A stretch of DNA of 64,000 nt. Origin: Zanthoxylum bungeanum (taxonomy: Eukaryota; Streptophyta; Magnoliopsida; Sapindales; Rutaceae). Shown in pieces: positions 1-12,930 of this stretch. Made by a program: the position numbers and the translations under genes. The notes beneath the pieces are model-generated. The model had not been told where the DNA came from. It saw nothing but the letters and a program-made list of their open reading frames with translations, and did not search any database. Where the stretch lies: positions 992,001-1,056,000 of the forward strand of contig SKCR01036751.1 of the NCBI GenBank assembly GCA_019454045.1, read 5' to 3'. Position 1 is the stretch's first letter. Each line of letters starts with the position of its first letter.

Positions 1-2
1 AA

Positions 3-830
3 AACCATCAGACCCTCAATTTAAACAAATTCTCAAAAAAAAAATAGGAATGATGAACGATATTGGCTATATTTTAAAGATTTTATTGGAGCAATTGATG
101 AGACACATATATCAGTTATGGTGCCTATGTCAAAGTAAATACCATATATTGGACGAAAAAGGATTCCTACCCAAAATGTGATGGCTGCGCGTGATTTTAA
201 TGTGTTTTACATTCACATGGGTTGGATGGGAAAGCACTGTCCATGATATGCGTATATTTTTAGAGGCTTTACGTATATAAAATTTGCCTTTTCCTAATCC
301 ACCAACAAGTTAGTTAGTTATAGTTAATTATTTATGTTACATTTATATAAGTTTGTTTATATTTTTATTATTATACATTTATTTATTTTACAAATAAATA
401 TTGCCTAGTAGATGTCGGATATCCTTAAATGAATGGTTATCTAGGCCCTTATAAAGGTGAACAATATCATGTTTCAAATTTTCGACGTGAAAATCAGCTA
501 AAGGAAAAAATATTTAATCATGCACATTCATTACTGAGATGTACAGTTGAGGAGACTTTTGGTGTTTGGAAAAATATATGAAAATTTATGAGCCATATGC
601 ATAGCTTTCCCCTGAGTAAGCAAGTGAACTTAGTGATTGCTTCAATGGTTCTTCACAATTTTATAAGAAAACATGTCATGTCTACCAGGATCAATAATTT
701 CAACCTTATGATGATAATAATGAGTTGCTTCCAACAAGCGAGAGTAATAAGCAAATGGAAGAAACTGATGAAAAATACGCATGTTCATTCAATATATATG
801 AAATTGATCAAGAATGTGATCAAATTGTAA
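3..830 (+). pseudogene. PIF/Harbinger (HARBI1-like) DDE transposase remnant
   Basis: Conceptual translation in shifting frames gives the conserved plant Harbinger transposase blocks in the right order: a PSDPQFKQI-like stretch, YWLYFKDFIGAIDETHI (first catalytic Asp region), QNVMAARDF, GYLGPYKGEQYHVSNF, then HSLLRCTVEETFGVWK and IASMVLHNFIRKH near 560-680. Stop codons (for example after SVMVPMSK and after GVWKNI) and frame changes show that it is dead. The N-terminal part lies outside the window. Family assignment is by recalled motif similarity; the stops and frame breaks are seen directly. Confidence 0.8.
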
Positions 831-1193
831 TATTCTCATGCCCCGTTGACATTTGAATTTAATTTGATCAAAATTATTTATTTGGTATAATTATGATTGG
901 TGTGTTTTTATTTTTGAACACCAATATATATTATCACAAAATGTTTCGATTTCTCAAATAATAGCATGCTTTGTCAAGTTGAACGATTATAAAATAACTT
1001 ATTGCATATATCTATTTTTGTAATTTCACTAAACAAAAACACTTTTAATAATATACAACCAAACAATCTAATAATTTAAAAGCCTTTTTTATTTGACAAC
1101 CAAACAACCAATAATTTTTTTTTTATCAAAAGCTCTACTTCTAAAAGCTCAAATAGTAAAAAATTTATTTGAAAAATTATATCAAACGGACCC
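3..1193 (+). mobile_element. Harbinger-type DNA transposon, 3' portion with 3' TIR
   Basis: Downstream of the transposase remnant the sequence becomes AT-rich with repeated AAAAGCTC-like motifs and ends with an inverted-repeat-type terminus ATCAAACGGACCC at 1181-1193. TAA follows at 1194-1196, the 3-bp target (TWA) typical of PIF/Harbinger. The matching 5' end is outside the window, so the TIR pairing cannot be verified here. Confidence 0.6.
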
Positions 1194-1378
1194 TAAATGC
1201 TACTTAAGAAACTCAACATTGTCAGAAAATTTGAAATCTTTGATATGATATGGATATGTATCACCGCTAATAAGTTGAGAGATGGAGTGATACAAGTCGT
1301 TGATGAAATAATTAATGGTTGAGATTGATTCTAAATGAATATGTTCTTACAATCATATTAATTTAATCATCATTGGTT

Positions 1379-2569
1379 TCATTTAAGAAAAATGAATGAA
1401 ATAATAATCAATTTAATGATAAATAATAATGCAATTTTGTAAACATTAGGAACATGAAAAACATTTATTAGAATTAACTTCTTTCCAGAAGTAAGTTGTA
1501 GTTCAACTATTCTTTTTCCAAGAACTCTGGTAATGTCATGATTTCCCATCAAAATATTCTCATCATTTGTTGCAATTTTATAATTTTTGAAGAAATTTTT
1601 GTTGTTGCAAATATGAACAATAGCACCAGAATCATACCACCAATCTGCAGATATTTCACTTGTTGTCATATTACACTCTGTTACCATACTGATATCTAAT
1701 GTTTTAACCATAACAACGATTTATGAAGGAGATACTTGATTTTCAATCACATTTGCCTTTTTCTGTCCAACATTCCCCTTCACCTTTAATTTCTTATAAA
1801 ACATGCATTCTTTCTTGAAATTATATTTTTTTACCACAGAAAAAACAAGACTTGTTTTTCTTATTGTTAGAAGAGTTCTTTTTTGAAACATCATCAAATT
1901 TTCTATTGTTTCCAGCCTTGTTAGAATTTCCATATTTATTCTCACAAATTCTTGTTTCTTCTTAAATTCGAATATGTTTTATTAATTGGTCTATGGTGAA
2001 GTTTTCAGAAGTATGTAATAATTTCTTTCTGTAATCATTCTAAGTGGTTGGTAATTTTGCAATTACAGCAGCCACTTGAAGAGATTAAGAAACACCCACT
2101 TTTAAATCTTTGAGTCTATAAACCAACATTAATAATTCAACTTAATTCATGATAGATTTACCATCTACAATTTGAAATTCAAAGAATTTCATACACACAA
2201 ATCTGTATGCGCCTTGTTTTCCAGAAGTATATTTATTTTACAAAGTATTCCAAATTTCTTGTGGTGACTTAATTGGACGAAATAAATCATATAATCTGTC
2301 ATAAAGAGAGCTCAAGATAAAACCTCTATAGTGCACTTCATCTTCTTCATGTTTTTTTACGAGCTGTCTTGATCTCATCAGTGTTCTTGTCGGGTGGTTC
2401 TGGAATTGCAGGAAGATTAGCACTCAACAAATAAGCAATTCCCAATTCTGTAAGAAGAAAAAATAATTTGTCATCCAGTGAGTAAAATTGGTGCCATTAA
2501 AACGATCCAGTTTGAACACCTCTAGATTGAAATCTTGTTGAAGACGGATTTAGAACTAGTGGCCTCCAT
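1379..2569 (-). pseudogene. Ty1/Copia gag-protease remnant (element H)
   Basis: On the minus strand, reading down from an ATG at 2569, pieces of a Copia polyprotein appear in order. First is a gag N-terminus (VFKLDRFNGTNF-like, in two frames), then a gag piece near 2423-2238 ending QEIWNTL, then a zinc-knuckle zone near 1945-1721 (CMFYKKL region), then the aspartic protease signature WWYDSGAIVHICNN near 1640. Several frame changes and stops separate them. RT and integrase are absent, so the element is truncated on its 3' side near 1360. Not functional. Confidence 0.75.
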
Positions 2570-2661
2570 TATAGTAAAGTTTTTAATTCCTTAAAATTGA
2601 TAGGAAAACAATTAAAACATAAACAAATTACAAAATATGAAAAATTGGTTTTGATAGTATA

Positions 2662-3419
2662 GTCATTATCCTTAAGGAATTAATGCCCTCACTACGAGGG
2701 ATTGGGCTATCATCCTTTCACATTTATATCATTTATCTCCTTTTAAAGGTTAGGATTTAATCAAGATAAATCTAAGGGTCAAAATTTTGACAACACATTA
2801 ATGAATTTGATCCAAAAGTTGGCTTGACTTTTGTGTTGGCAAAATAATGGCCATTAGATTTATTTTGACTAAATCATAACCATTAAAAGGAGATAAAGGA
2901 GATAATGCAAAAGGATAATAGCCCATCCCCACTACGAGTGCTGCTGGGTTATAGCAGTATCTATCCAGGATTTCTACAAAGCCTAACCAGAAATTCAAGA
3001 TAGCAAATCTGAAATTTCTCCCAATAACGTTTAAGAAGTTTAGAGGAAGGGATAATAATTTTCTAAAATCGAATTGTGGAGTTTTAAAGTATTTATATAC
3101 CAAGAGACATTTCCTTTCCCAAATCAAACTCTTATATTTAACAGAAATTCAAAAGAAAGTGAAAAAAAATTAATTTTCGAAAATCATAAAAAAGATCAAT
3201 TGCCAATTAATTTTAGCCCAAAGTGCCCATCTTTGACTATATGTATATTATTTAATTCATAACCAAATTTATGTTTTCCTCCAAAATTCCCACCAATCAA
3301 TTTGAATCAAATTGGTGTAATAAATGTATTTAAACACTTATTTCCTTTTGTAGCTTTTAGATGTGAGATTTCTTTATCTTATATTCTCTTTTCATAACTA
3401 AATCACTAACTATTTAACA
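2662..3419 (-). repeat. Possible 5' LTR of Copia element H
   Basis: The segment lies directly upstream (minus strand) of the element H gag. It begins TGTTAAATAG at 3419 and is followed by a degenerate initiator-Met-like PBS (TACTATCAAAAC, compare TGGTATCAGAGC) near 2650-2661. It holds internal near-repeats around the phrase CACTACGAG (2690 and 2930). No second LTR copy is present, so the ends are inferred. Confidence 0.35.
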
Positions 3420-3675
3420 TCATCACTCTGGTATACTTTTATTCCGGAGTGATCATCACACCAAAATGAAAGTGCACTACGGTGGAGTTTCATTCCGGTG
3501 TGATCATCATTCTAATATACTTTCATTTCAGAGTGATCATCATTCTAGTGTACTTTCATTCTGGAGTGATCATCACTCAATAATGAAAGTGCACTCTGGT
3601 GGAGTTACATTCCGAAGTGATCATCACTCTGGTGTACTTTCATTCCGGAGTGATCATCACGCCATTGGGCATCTA
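3420..3675. repeat. 33-bp-type minisatellite, array 1
   Basis: Repeats of a unit containing TTCCGGAGTGATCATCACTC plus GGTGTACTTTCA, mostly 33 bp long, with longer variants carrying the inverted word AATGAAAGTGCACTC. About seven units are readable. The same minisatellite recurs at 7587-8130 and 45133-45290. Confidence 0.75.
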
Positions 3676-3689
3676 TTATGGAACAATCA

Positions 3690-6480
3690 TTACTTTTGGA
3701 GCTTACAAATCAAGTTTGAAGTCTCACTGTATATGAAACCCTCTTGTTGTTCCTTATAGATATCCTCTTCAAGGAATCCATTTAGGAAAACGGTTTTCAC
3801 ATCTATTTGCCATATCTCATAGTCGTGATATGCAACAATGGCTAAAAGAATCCTAATAGATTTTAGCGAGGCTACTGGTGAAAAAATTTCCTCATAGTCA
3901 ATCTCAGGACGTTGAGTGTAACCTTTCGCTACTAATCGGGCCTTAAAGGTTTCCATATTTCCATCGGGCCCTCACTTCCTTTTGTAAATCCATTTACAAC
4001 CAATATGTTTAACTCATTCAGGAAGTTCAACTAAGTCCCAGACTTGATTGACATAACATGCATTGAATCCATTTCAGATTTCATGGATTCCTGTCATTTT
4101 CCTGAATCGATATCCAATATCACTTCCTTATACGTAATCAGATCTGTTTCCTCCAAGAGGAGAACATCAAGGCTCACATCAGATGTTAAAAACAGTCTCT
4201 CATGAGGCCTTGATATTTTGTTCGACTTACATAGAACTTGTGTTGTATTTAGATCTCTGGTTCCATCTCAGGTTCCTTAATATTGGGATCAAACTCGTCA
4301 AGTCTAATCTCTCTACAATTCACACTTTCTCTCAAAAATTGCTTTTCAAGAAAAGTTTCAAAGCGAACAATAAACACATTTTGTTGCTCAGAATCGTAAA
4401 ATTGATATCCCATGAAATTTTCAGGATATCCAACGAACCTACATTTTATACCCTAATGGTGCTAGTTTATCCCGCTGCGCAATTCTAATGTATTCAACCC
4501 CAAATCTTTAAATGCCCAAGACTTGGATTTCTACCAAACCATATCTGATAGGGGGTCGTAGAAACAACTTTTAATGGAATCCTATTAAGTATGTAGGTAA
4601 CAGTTTTTAAAGCGTAACCCCAAAGGTAATAAGAAAGATATGTATAGCTTATCATGAATCACATCATATCCAATAAAGTACGATTTCTTTGTTCAGACAC
4701 ACCATTGTGTTGCGGCGTTCCTGGTGGGCTATATTGGGCAAGAATTTCATTATCTCTTAAATACTTTTCGAATTCTTCACTCATGTATTCACCGCATCGA
4801 TCTGATCTAAGGCATTTTGATGAATTTACTGGTTTGTTTTTCTACTTCGTTTCGGAATATCTTGAACTTGTCAAATATTTCCGACTTATGTTTCATCAGA
4901 TAGACATATTCATATCTAGACTTGTCATCTGTGAAAGTCACAAAGTATGTGGAACCATCATGAACAGCATGATTTAATGGACCACACATCGCTGTGTATT
5001 AGCTCCAGTAAATCTCCAGCACGGTGTCAAGCACCTTGAAATTGAGCCTTTATCATCTTTCCTTGGATACATGACTCACAAATCAGATAAATATCTAATG
5101 TAAGATTTTCAATCAAACCATCATTTATCAATTTAGATAGACATCTAACACTTATGTGGCCCAATCTCATATGCCATAATTCAGTATTATTTAATTCAGA
5201 CTTCCTACTTGTATTTTTCTCTATATTAAAAATATTTTTACATGTTTCCAAAATATAGTGACCTTTTGATAAATAACATTCACATTTCAATAAATTATCT
5301 TTATCATATAAACATAAAGTTTCATCCACAATGTTTATTTTATATCTCTCTTTATCTAATATTGGCAGTGATATTATTTGTCTGATAATTGAGGGAACAT
5401 AATAACAGTCATGCAAATCTAATTTACATCCATTTGGGAGATTTAAAATAATTGTTCCTATGGCCTTGACATCCAATGTCTCGCCATTGCCAACTCTAAG
5501 TTGGATCTCCCATTTATTCAGCCTTCTTCTAACCCTCATTTCCTACAGGGAATTGCAAATATGAGTAGGACTGCCAGTGTCTAATACCCATCCACTATTT
5601 GCATCTAAGGCTAATAAGATGACAATAATTGGAAAAATACAAAGCGTACCCGAGGGTTATGCTTTTCCTTTAAGTTCTGGACAGTCATTCTTCCAGTGTC
5701 CAGACTTCTTGCATTGTAGACATTGATCACAAACTACTTTCGGTTTTGCGCCTTTGCGCTTCTTGAAGTTTTTCTTTGATATATTTTTCTTTCCTATCTT
5801 GATTTTCTTTGACTTCCCAGAAGTCTTTAAAGAGCCAGGTCCACCATGGAGATACAGTGTGGGGTTGCCTTTCTTCAAATCTTGCTCCGCCATGCGTAGC
5901 ATGTTACGAAGTTCTTCGTATGTGGCTTGCATCGAATGCATATGGAAATTTAATATAAAGCCAGCATAAGAACCAGACAAAGATTCAGAATCAAATTACG
6001 GCCCAGCCTTTCATCAAACACAATGCCTTATCGTTCCAGATATCGAATCTGGTCTATCATGTTCAAAACATGTGTACTGAGTATACTGACATCTCCTCCC
6101 TCAATTAGTTCAGCACAAAATAATTTCTTAGACCTTCGATAAAGTTCCATCTCTTGGTTTGCCTCGAACAACTCCTTGAGTGTTCGCATGATGCTTCAAG
6201 CATCCGGTACTTCAATGTACTGTCTTAGTAAATCTGAAACCATCGATCCCAAGATGTAGGATTTGACATTCGGGTTATCATCATTCCATCTATCAAAAGT
6301 TTCTCGCTCTTCTGGAGTGGAGTCAGGATCAATATAAACAGGCAATGGATTGATAGTGACATAAGTCGACTTTTTAAATTCCAAGACAAGACGCATGTTT
6401 ATTTCCCATTCTAAATAGTTCTCGGCTCCTTTTAGCTTATTGGAATCCCACAGTTTCTTCAATGGATTAACAACAGTCAT
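3690..6480 (-). pseudogene. Ty1/Copia gag-pol remnant (element F), RT truncated
   Basis: Read on the minus strand from the ATG at 6480, this is a Copia polyprotein in pieces. Gag starts MTVVNPLKKLWDSNKLKGA. A gag end with zinc knuckle CLQCKKSGHWKNDC lies near 5700. The pre-integrase domain has H and CESCIQGK (5539-5027). Integrase core start FVTFTDDKSRYEYVYLMKHK is at 4989-4807. RT with KARLVAKGYTQ and IDVKTVFLNG is at 3956-3690, ending abruptly in the RT where minisatellite sequence follows. The stretch 4000-4800 still translates in fragments as integrase/RT linker. Many stops and frameshifts are present. Its gag resembles that of element E, so the two are probably related Copia lineages. 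Confidence 0.8.
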
Positions 6481-7586
6481 CTACAAGACAACATTTTGAG
6501 AAGTATCAGAACAATTTTCATTTCTAAAGTGATAACTCTAATTGAATAATTACAATATTGAATATTATCTTTTATAAAAAATAATTTGTTACCCAAGTAC
6601 TCAACGAGTACAATTCATATTGGGACTCTCTAAGTTCAGACACGCTCGTCATATAAGCCAAGCTAATATGTACGCAATTCGGCCACCTCTGAATTCGCGA
6701 AGAACACGAATGACCTTTCTGAACTATACAAGTAGAGGTCATCACATATGTTTAACAATCCCTCCGTTGTAGGCTATCCGAGTTGTGCTTAGGAAACATA
6801 GAATACACCGTCAAATTTCCAAGGCGCACATCTCATGTCGACATGTCCACGATTCTTTACAACTGATGCGATCCACCATAAGTGATCGACTTTGGCCAAA
6901 GTCTTTAAGAATCGTGACTTTACTCACATGGATACCTAAACCCCTTATGGTACACATAGGGGCCGACAAATCTTATCTTGCTTCTCACTTGATTACTGAG
7001 TGTATCAGTCCACACCCAACGAACATTTAGAGGCCAGACCATTAAAGGTTTCTGACATACATGGCATCAAAATGTGGATGATCTCACACAAAATCAATTA
7101 TATCCTATAGTAAAAAGATTACATATGCTACTCGACTCGATGAGATTCCCATTGATGGTGGTGTGTACTTCCAACTATTAGGAATCGCCTGTGAGTCATT
7201 CAGTATTCGCTTCAACGAATACCCACACGTCTATACGAGTTTCCAAAACTCATGGTATATCGGGTTAAACCATTGGAACTCAAATTTTAATATACGACAT
7301 GTGCTAGTTTTCTAGGTTATAGGAATTCGACCGTATTCCAAAACCAACGACTATAAATATTTACTTTAAGAATAGTTTACAACTAGTGTCAAGACCATTC
7401 TAAGATCGATGTCATTCTTAGCATATCTATACATCAATCTAATACACATTATGACAATACCGTTAATGAGGCATGAAATGAAAAATGTAGTTATTTTATT
7501 AATAAATAATAAACTATATAATTCGGATTGACACTCTAAGCATCAACTCCATCAACTGCCTCATTTGTGTTACATACATTTTCCAT
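6481..7586 (-). other. Probable untranslated leader of Copia element F
   Basis: About 1.1 kb without a credible gene lies upstream (minus strand) of the F gag ATG. Just before the ATG the minus strand reads TCTTGTAG, which would fit a 3' splice site of a leader intron. No LTR end or PBS could be fixed. The upper end merges into the minisatellite. Confidence 0.35.
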
Positions 7587-8130
7587 TTTGGTGTGATCAT
7601 CACTCTACTGTACATGCACTTCAGAATTAAAGTGAACTCTAGTGTACTTTGTATTTCAGAGTGACATCACACAAGTGTACTTATATTATGGAATGAACAT
7701 CACTCCAGAATTAGTATACACCAGAGTGATTCCATTCACTCCAGTTTCTTTTTTCCAAAGTGATGACAGTCACTACGGTGTACTTTCACTTTCGAGTAAA
7801 TTCTTTCATTCCGGAGTGATTATATCTGAGGAGTACTTCCATCCTTCACTCCGGTGCACTTTCATTCTGGAATGATTATCACTATGGTGCACTTTCAATC
7901 AGGAGTGATGTCATTCAATTTAGTTTACTTTCTTTCCGGAATGATATGTCCTTTCATTTCGGAGTAAGGTCGGTCACTCCGATATGCTTTTATTCCAAAG
8001 AAATGTCAGTCACTTGGGTGTATTTTCATTCTGGAGTTAAAATCACTCTGGTGTACATCTATTCCAGAGTGATGTCAATCATTTCGAACCCTGAGTGATA
8101 TTAGTCACTCTGATATACTTTCATTTCGAG
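7587..8130. repeat. 33-bp-type minisatellite, array 2 (left of Copia E)
   Basis: Degenerate tandem units with the words TTCCGGAGTGAT, ATCACTCNGGTGTAC and CTTTCATT repeated every ~30-45 bp. The array is interrupted exactly at the TSD of Copia element E and resumes on its other side at 45133. Confidence 0.75.
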
Positions 8131-8135
8131 CTAAT

Positions 8136-9973
8136 TGTTGGACAATTATAACCCATAGCGTCACTATTTGTAAAAGACATTGTGGTTTTTGTAAAAATTA
8201 ACTATGTGATAATGGAAATTGCTATTTTATCATTTTGTAATTAGATTATTTAAATATATAAATGATAAAAGTCCTTATGATTAGTTCCGGATTATAAGAT
8301 ATGAGACAATATCAATCCATGAAGGTTTAATTATTAAATATCCTTAGTCGTAGTATTATCGAGACTGGACATCGATAATGCAGAATAGACTAGTATTGCA
8401 CTTGTGCGTGTTATGGAAGCGTACCAGCATAATTCTCATATATTTAAGTATTGGATACTTATGCAAGTGTGATAGGAGGTTGTGTTTACCGATGGTACGG
8501 AAACAGCTTCGCTCTGGATAGACCCATCGGAATCCCATTGGTAGTATGACTATGTGTCTTTGGGAATCTGATTCAGGGTAGGTGTATTTGGTCTTAACTT
8601 GAGACTTGCATAGCTAATACTTGCGATAATCAATACGCTTTGGTTTTGGTCGTCCGGGACTTTAACATGTTTTGTGTACGCCTCTTCTGGGTTTATTGAG
8701 AATTGTAGTGTATTGGATGTGATGTCAATACGGAAGTATCACTTCAGTCATATGGAGATGATGATCACACATTGATACATAACTGGCTCTCTATTATATT
8801 GCAACTATCGGGATAATATAACAAGGTCATGATTATCCGATTATAGAGACTAGTTGCTTCTGATCCGATATATGCTTCGTACGGGGCATACACTATTCCA
8901 GCCTCAGGCCTTGCATGTGACATCTGATATTGGATCGCAATACGCAATACTACGTATACTACGTCTGACAAAGATTATATATTCCTTAAAGAATATTTCT
9001 GGAGAATTGGGTAGGCACGTCGCTTTGCTAGAAGCCAACAATGTCTAGTAAATCGGTAAGAACATGGTACCGTGTACGCACGTGTTCGGATAGTCCGACG
9101 ACCGGATTTACTGCCAACATATCCAGTGATCTCATGGTCGCTTCCCGAAGATTCACCGATGACGTATGACTCGAACAGAATTAATCTGTGATTAATTAGA
9201 AGAGAGAGAAAATTAATATAGGATTAATTACGGCGAGAATTAATCTGGGATAAAATTCAATTAAAAGAGAGAGAACGGTTAATTTGGAATTAATCGATAA
9301 AATTAATATATTCGATATATTAAATGAAATTAGATTTCATAACGGAATTAAAATTGGATTTTAATTCGGGCGACGAATTAATTTAGAAATAATTTGTGAG
9401 CGACTTTTTCGTAGTAATTTTACTAGGCATAATTATTTAATTAAATTTGATTTAATTATATCGCGACGGAAAATTCGTTAATTCGGAATTAACGAACCTG
9501 AGCCCGATATGTGTTTTACGGGCCCACTCAGATTTTGAATTCAAGTGGGGTCCACAAGTCACATCACCTAGTCTATCTCATCACTTTTTGGTTGATGGAA
9601 GTAATTAGTTGTTGGTTGCTTGTAAAACACACAAGTTTGAAAAGTTTAGTGACCTTTACCAAATCTTGGATTTGGTATATCCTAATTTATTTTTTGAAAA
9701 TCAAATACAAGTCACACAATTCACTCTTCTTTTCTTTCTCACCATCGAAATCTCTCTCTCTCTCTCTTTACACTCCCATTGTCGAGAGTTACAAGAAGAA
9801 CAAGAGGAATTTTGTTGCAAAAATATTCATTGCTAGCACCTCAAAGAGTCATCCAAGGTGATAGTGAAACATCCCTTGAGTTTGGAATCTCATTCATCAA
9901 CCTTGGAGCTTACCATATAATCAAAGAGAGGAGCTTGGAGCACTACACAAGGAGCAAAAGTTTTGAACTTACC
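8136..9973 (+). repeat. 5' LTR of Copia E, first part
   Basis: This is homologous base for base with most of the 3' LTR (43228-45127), from TGTTGGACAATTAT through the GAACTTACC word. It stops at 9973, where gypsy element A begins, and resumes at 28594. The last five bases, TTACC, are the TSD of A. Confidence 0.92.
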
Positions 9974-11593
9974 TGTAGACACTGCATTTTTGCATAAAAA
10001 CCCGATGATGAGCCTCGTATGGAGGCACTACCCGATAAGTTGCGGAAGTTGCGGGAAACGAACGTCGGAAGGGAAAATTAGAAATAAGTACATCCTCGGA
10101 TTTAATTCACTTGTCTAGCCTCGGGTTCGCTCGATTAATCTCTGTTTTAGCTATTAGCCTCGGCCCAAAACCAAGCTACACTCCCAAGCCCACCAAAGAA
10201 CCAAGCCACACGCCCAAGGCCCACCAAATCCCATCCAAAAAATATTCAACACATTAAACACATGTCTAAATTTAAATCAAATCCCCTTCCTAATCTAAAT
10301 AAATCACCTTCCAAATTAAAGAAATTCCCCCACCAAAAATACACAATATCATTTCCTTAAACAAATACATTTATAATTGCATGATTTTGTTTCCTTGTTT
10401 GAAGATCTCATGCACAAGGAAACCCTAGCCCATTCTTAAAAAAATGGACATAACCCAAACCCTTCCCTCTGGACTCTCTTTCACGGCAGCAACTACAAAC
10501 AAATAATAAAACCCTAAGCTATTGCTCTCTCTCTTCTCTCTCTCTCAACCGACTAAAACACGCACTGATCGACAACAAAGACATAACTCTCGGCCAAAGA
10601 CACTAAGCCATTCCCTCAACTTGGCTCTCAACCTCACGGCTCCTCACACAAAAACCCTAGAGACCTGACAAGACAATCACGAAATATAAAACCAAAAGCA
10701 CTCTCTCTCTCACGCCACTCACCCTCTATCTAACCATCTCTCTATCGCCTCTCTCTAAACAAACCAAAAAATAAAAACCATAGAATATTCTCTCTAGTGA
10801 CTCTCTGTCTCTCACGCCCTTGGCACACACGTCCCTCTTCACACACACACACACACGTCTCTTTTCAAAGTACATTCACACACTCAAAACACTAAACACA
10901 CACCAAGACACACGGCGCTCATCATAAATACACACACTGCCACGCACACACCCTGACAAACGACACAGCCCTAAGCCATGTGAAAACACTGCCCCATACA
11001 CAGCCAAAACCAGTGAACAAATAACCTGAAAATAGTCCCCATAACCAGTCCAAAAATCACCCGCACAAACAGCCCTGAAACAGCACAAAAATCAGTCTTT
11101 AAACCAATCCAAAAAATGCCCAAAACAGCGAAGGAAACAGAGGAATCAGCGGTTCAAGACAGCGAAACAGCGAAGGAAAATATTGAACCAAAAAACCAGA
11201 AAAATTACGGAGCCTTAACCCTCCCGAGACGACGCAACACACTTCCGAGAAGCAACTTAAAAGGTAAGACCTGATGACACCCTTTATTATTTATTTATCT
11301 TTTTAGTTATTTATTGTTTCACTCGCATGCATAATTATTTTTCATGTCAATTTTATTTACATTGGGTTAATGATTGCGTGCTATCTCTTGTGGTATATCG
11401 AATGGAAACCTAGACGTAAATTCTGTGGCCGAATTCGAATGGATGATAGTGCGGTCTGTACTTGGGATACAACTTCACGTATCAATTGAGAAACTTTCAA
11501 ACACGTGTTTCATTTTGTTATTTAATTTTGTCTTTATCGTTCCGATATTTATTTTCTATGTGTTGTTTCTTTATTTATGCATTGTTAATCTAG

Positions 11594-12420
11594 TGCGCAT
11601 GGGCTAATCACGTTGGATCAAAGGTCCTCCATTTGATGGAAAAGTCAAAAGGCTACCTTTACCACGATGTTTTTTCGCGCCGGATGAAGTATACTCGATT
11701 GAATGAGAAATACGTTCAATCGGGCATACGAGGTCCCATATAGATGTCGGCCTTGGTCGCATCTATTTTATCATTCCGTTATTTACTTTCCGCGTGTTAT
11801 TTATTTATGCATTATTAATCTAGTGCGCATTGGCTAATAACGTTGGATTAAAGGTCTTCCATTTGAGGGAAAAGCCAAAAGGCTACCTTTACCACGATGT
11901 TTTGCCGCGTCGGACGAAGTATACTCGATTGAATGAGAAATACGTTCAATCGGGCATACGAGGTCCCGTATAGATGTTGGCCTTGGTCTCGTCTATTTTA
12001 TTATTCCGTTATTTACTTTCCGCATGTTATTTATTTATGCATTGTTAATCTAGAGTTCATGGGCTAACTATGTTGGATTAAAGGTTCTCTATTCGAGGGA
12101 AATGCCTAAAGGCTACCTTTACCACGACGTTTTGCCGCGCCCCTTTTGTCATTATTCTGTATTTACCTTTTTCATATCATTACTTTGCTTATTCATGCAT
12201 TGTTACTTAATGCGCATGGGCTAATCATCTGTCTTAAAGGTCCTCTATTTGAGGGAAAAAGCCAAAAGGCTACCTTTACCACAATGTTTTGCAGCGCCGG
12301 ACGAAGTATGCTTGATTGAATGTGAAATACGTTCAGTCGGGCATACGAAGTCCCATATAGATGTTGGCCTTTGTCGCATCTCTTTTATTTTCTTGTTATT
12401 TACCTTCTTGGTTGTTATGT
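11594..12420 (+). repeat. ~230-bp tandem repeats inside LTR A
   Basis: Units start with (G/A)CGCATGGGCTAAT and contain AAAGGTCCTC, GGCTACCTTTACCACGATG and ATACGTTCAATCGGGCATACG. Four starts are readable at about 11595, 11826, 12055 and 12210; the third unit is shortened by loss of the CATACGAGGTCC part. Related units occur in LTRs B, D and G. Confidence 0.7.
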
Positions 12421-12619
12421 TTTCATTCTTCACTCTGCATTCATGTTGCATCAATGCTTGAGTGTTGCCTGTTGTGGTATATCGGATGGAAACCCAGATA
12501 TGAATTCCGTAACCGAATCCGATTGAACGGTAGTGCGGTCTGTACTTGGGATACAACTCCACGTACCGCTTGAGAAGTACTCACACACACGTTTACGTCA
12601 TTTTAAATACCACTTTGGT

Positions 12620-12930
12620 AACCTCGTTCGAACGCGTTATCAAACGCTATACGAACGCGAACATTCTATCTCATTTTCGTTCGAACGCGTTTCTGAACGC
12701 TACTCGAACACGCATGCATCCTGTTTTACCATGCATCAGATCTTGCCCCATTCGAACGCGTTTCCAATGCTATACGAATGCGAACATTCTGTCTCTTTTT
12801 CGTTCGAACGTGTTTCTGAACGTTACTCGAACACTCATGCATTCTGTTTTACCATGCAACATACCATATTCCGTTCGAACGCGTTCTCAAATGCCACTCG
12901 AACGCGCACACACTGGACATGTTCCTTTAT
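12620..12930 (+). repeat. CGTTCGAACG palindrome minisatellite in LTR A
   Basis: Six or so repeats of a ~55-bp unit with the palindrome CGTTCGAACGCG, then AACGC(T/C)A(T/C)(A/T)CGAACGCG, then CATTCTGT. The same array type is found in all the Ogre-like LTRs of this window (16385-16770, 27888-28110, 31580-31980, 37020-37480). Confidence 0.8.

Noticed and set aside
3420..3675. CRISPR-like regular repeats
   Set aside because: Repeats adjoin without unique spacers and vary in length; this is a plant minisatellite.
10876..11088. 70-codon Cys/Val-rich minus-strand frame
   Set aside because: Lies inside the AC-rich part of LTR A; composition explains it.
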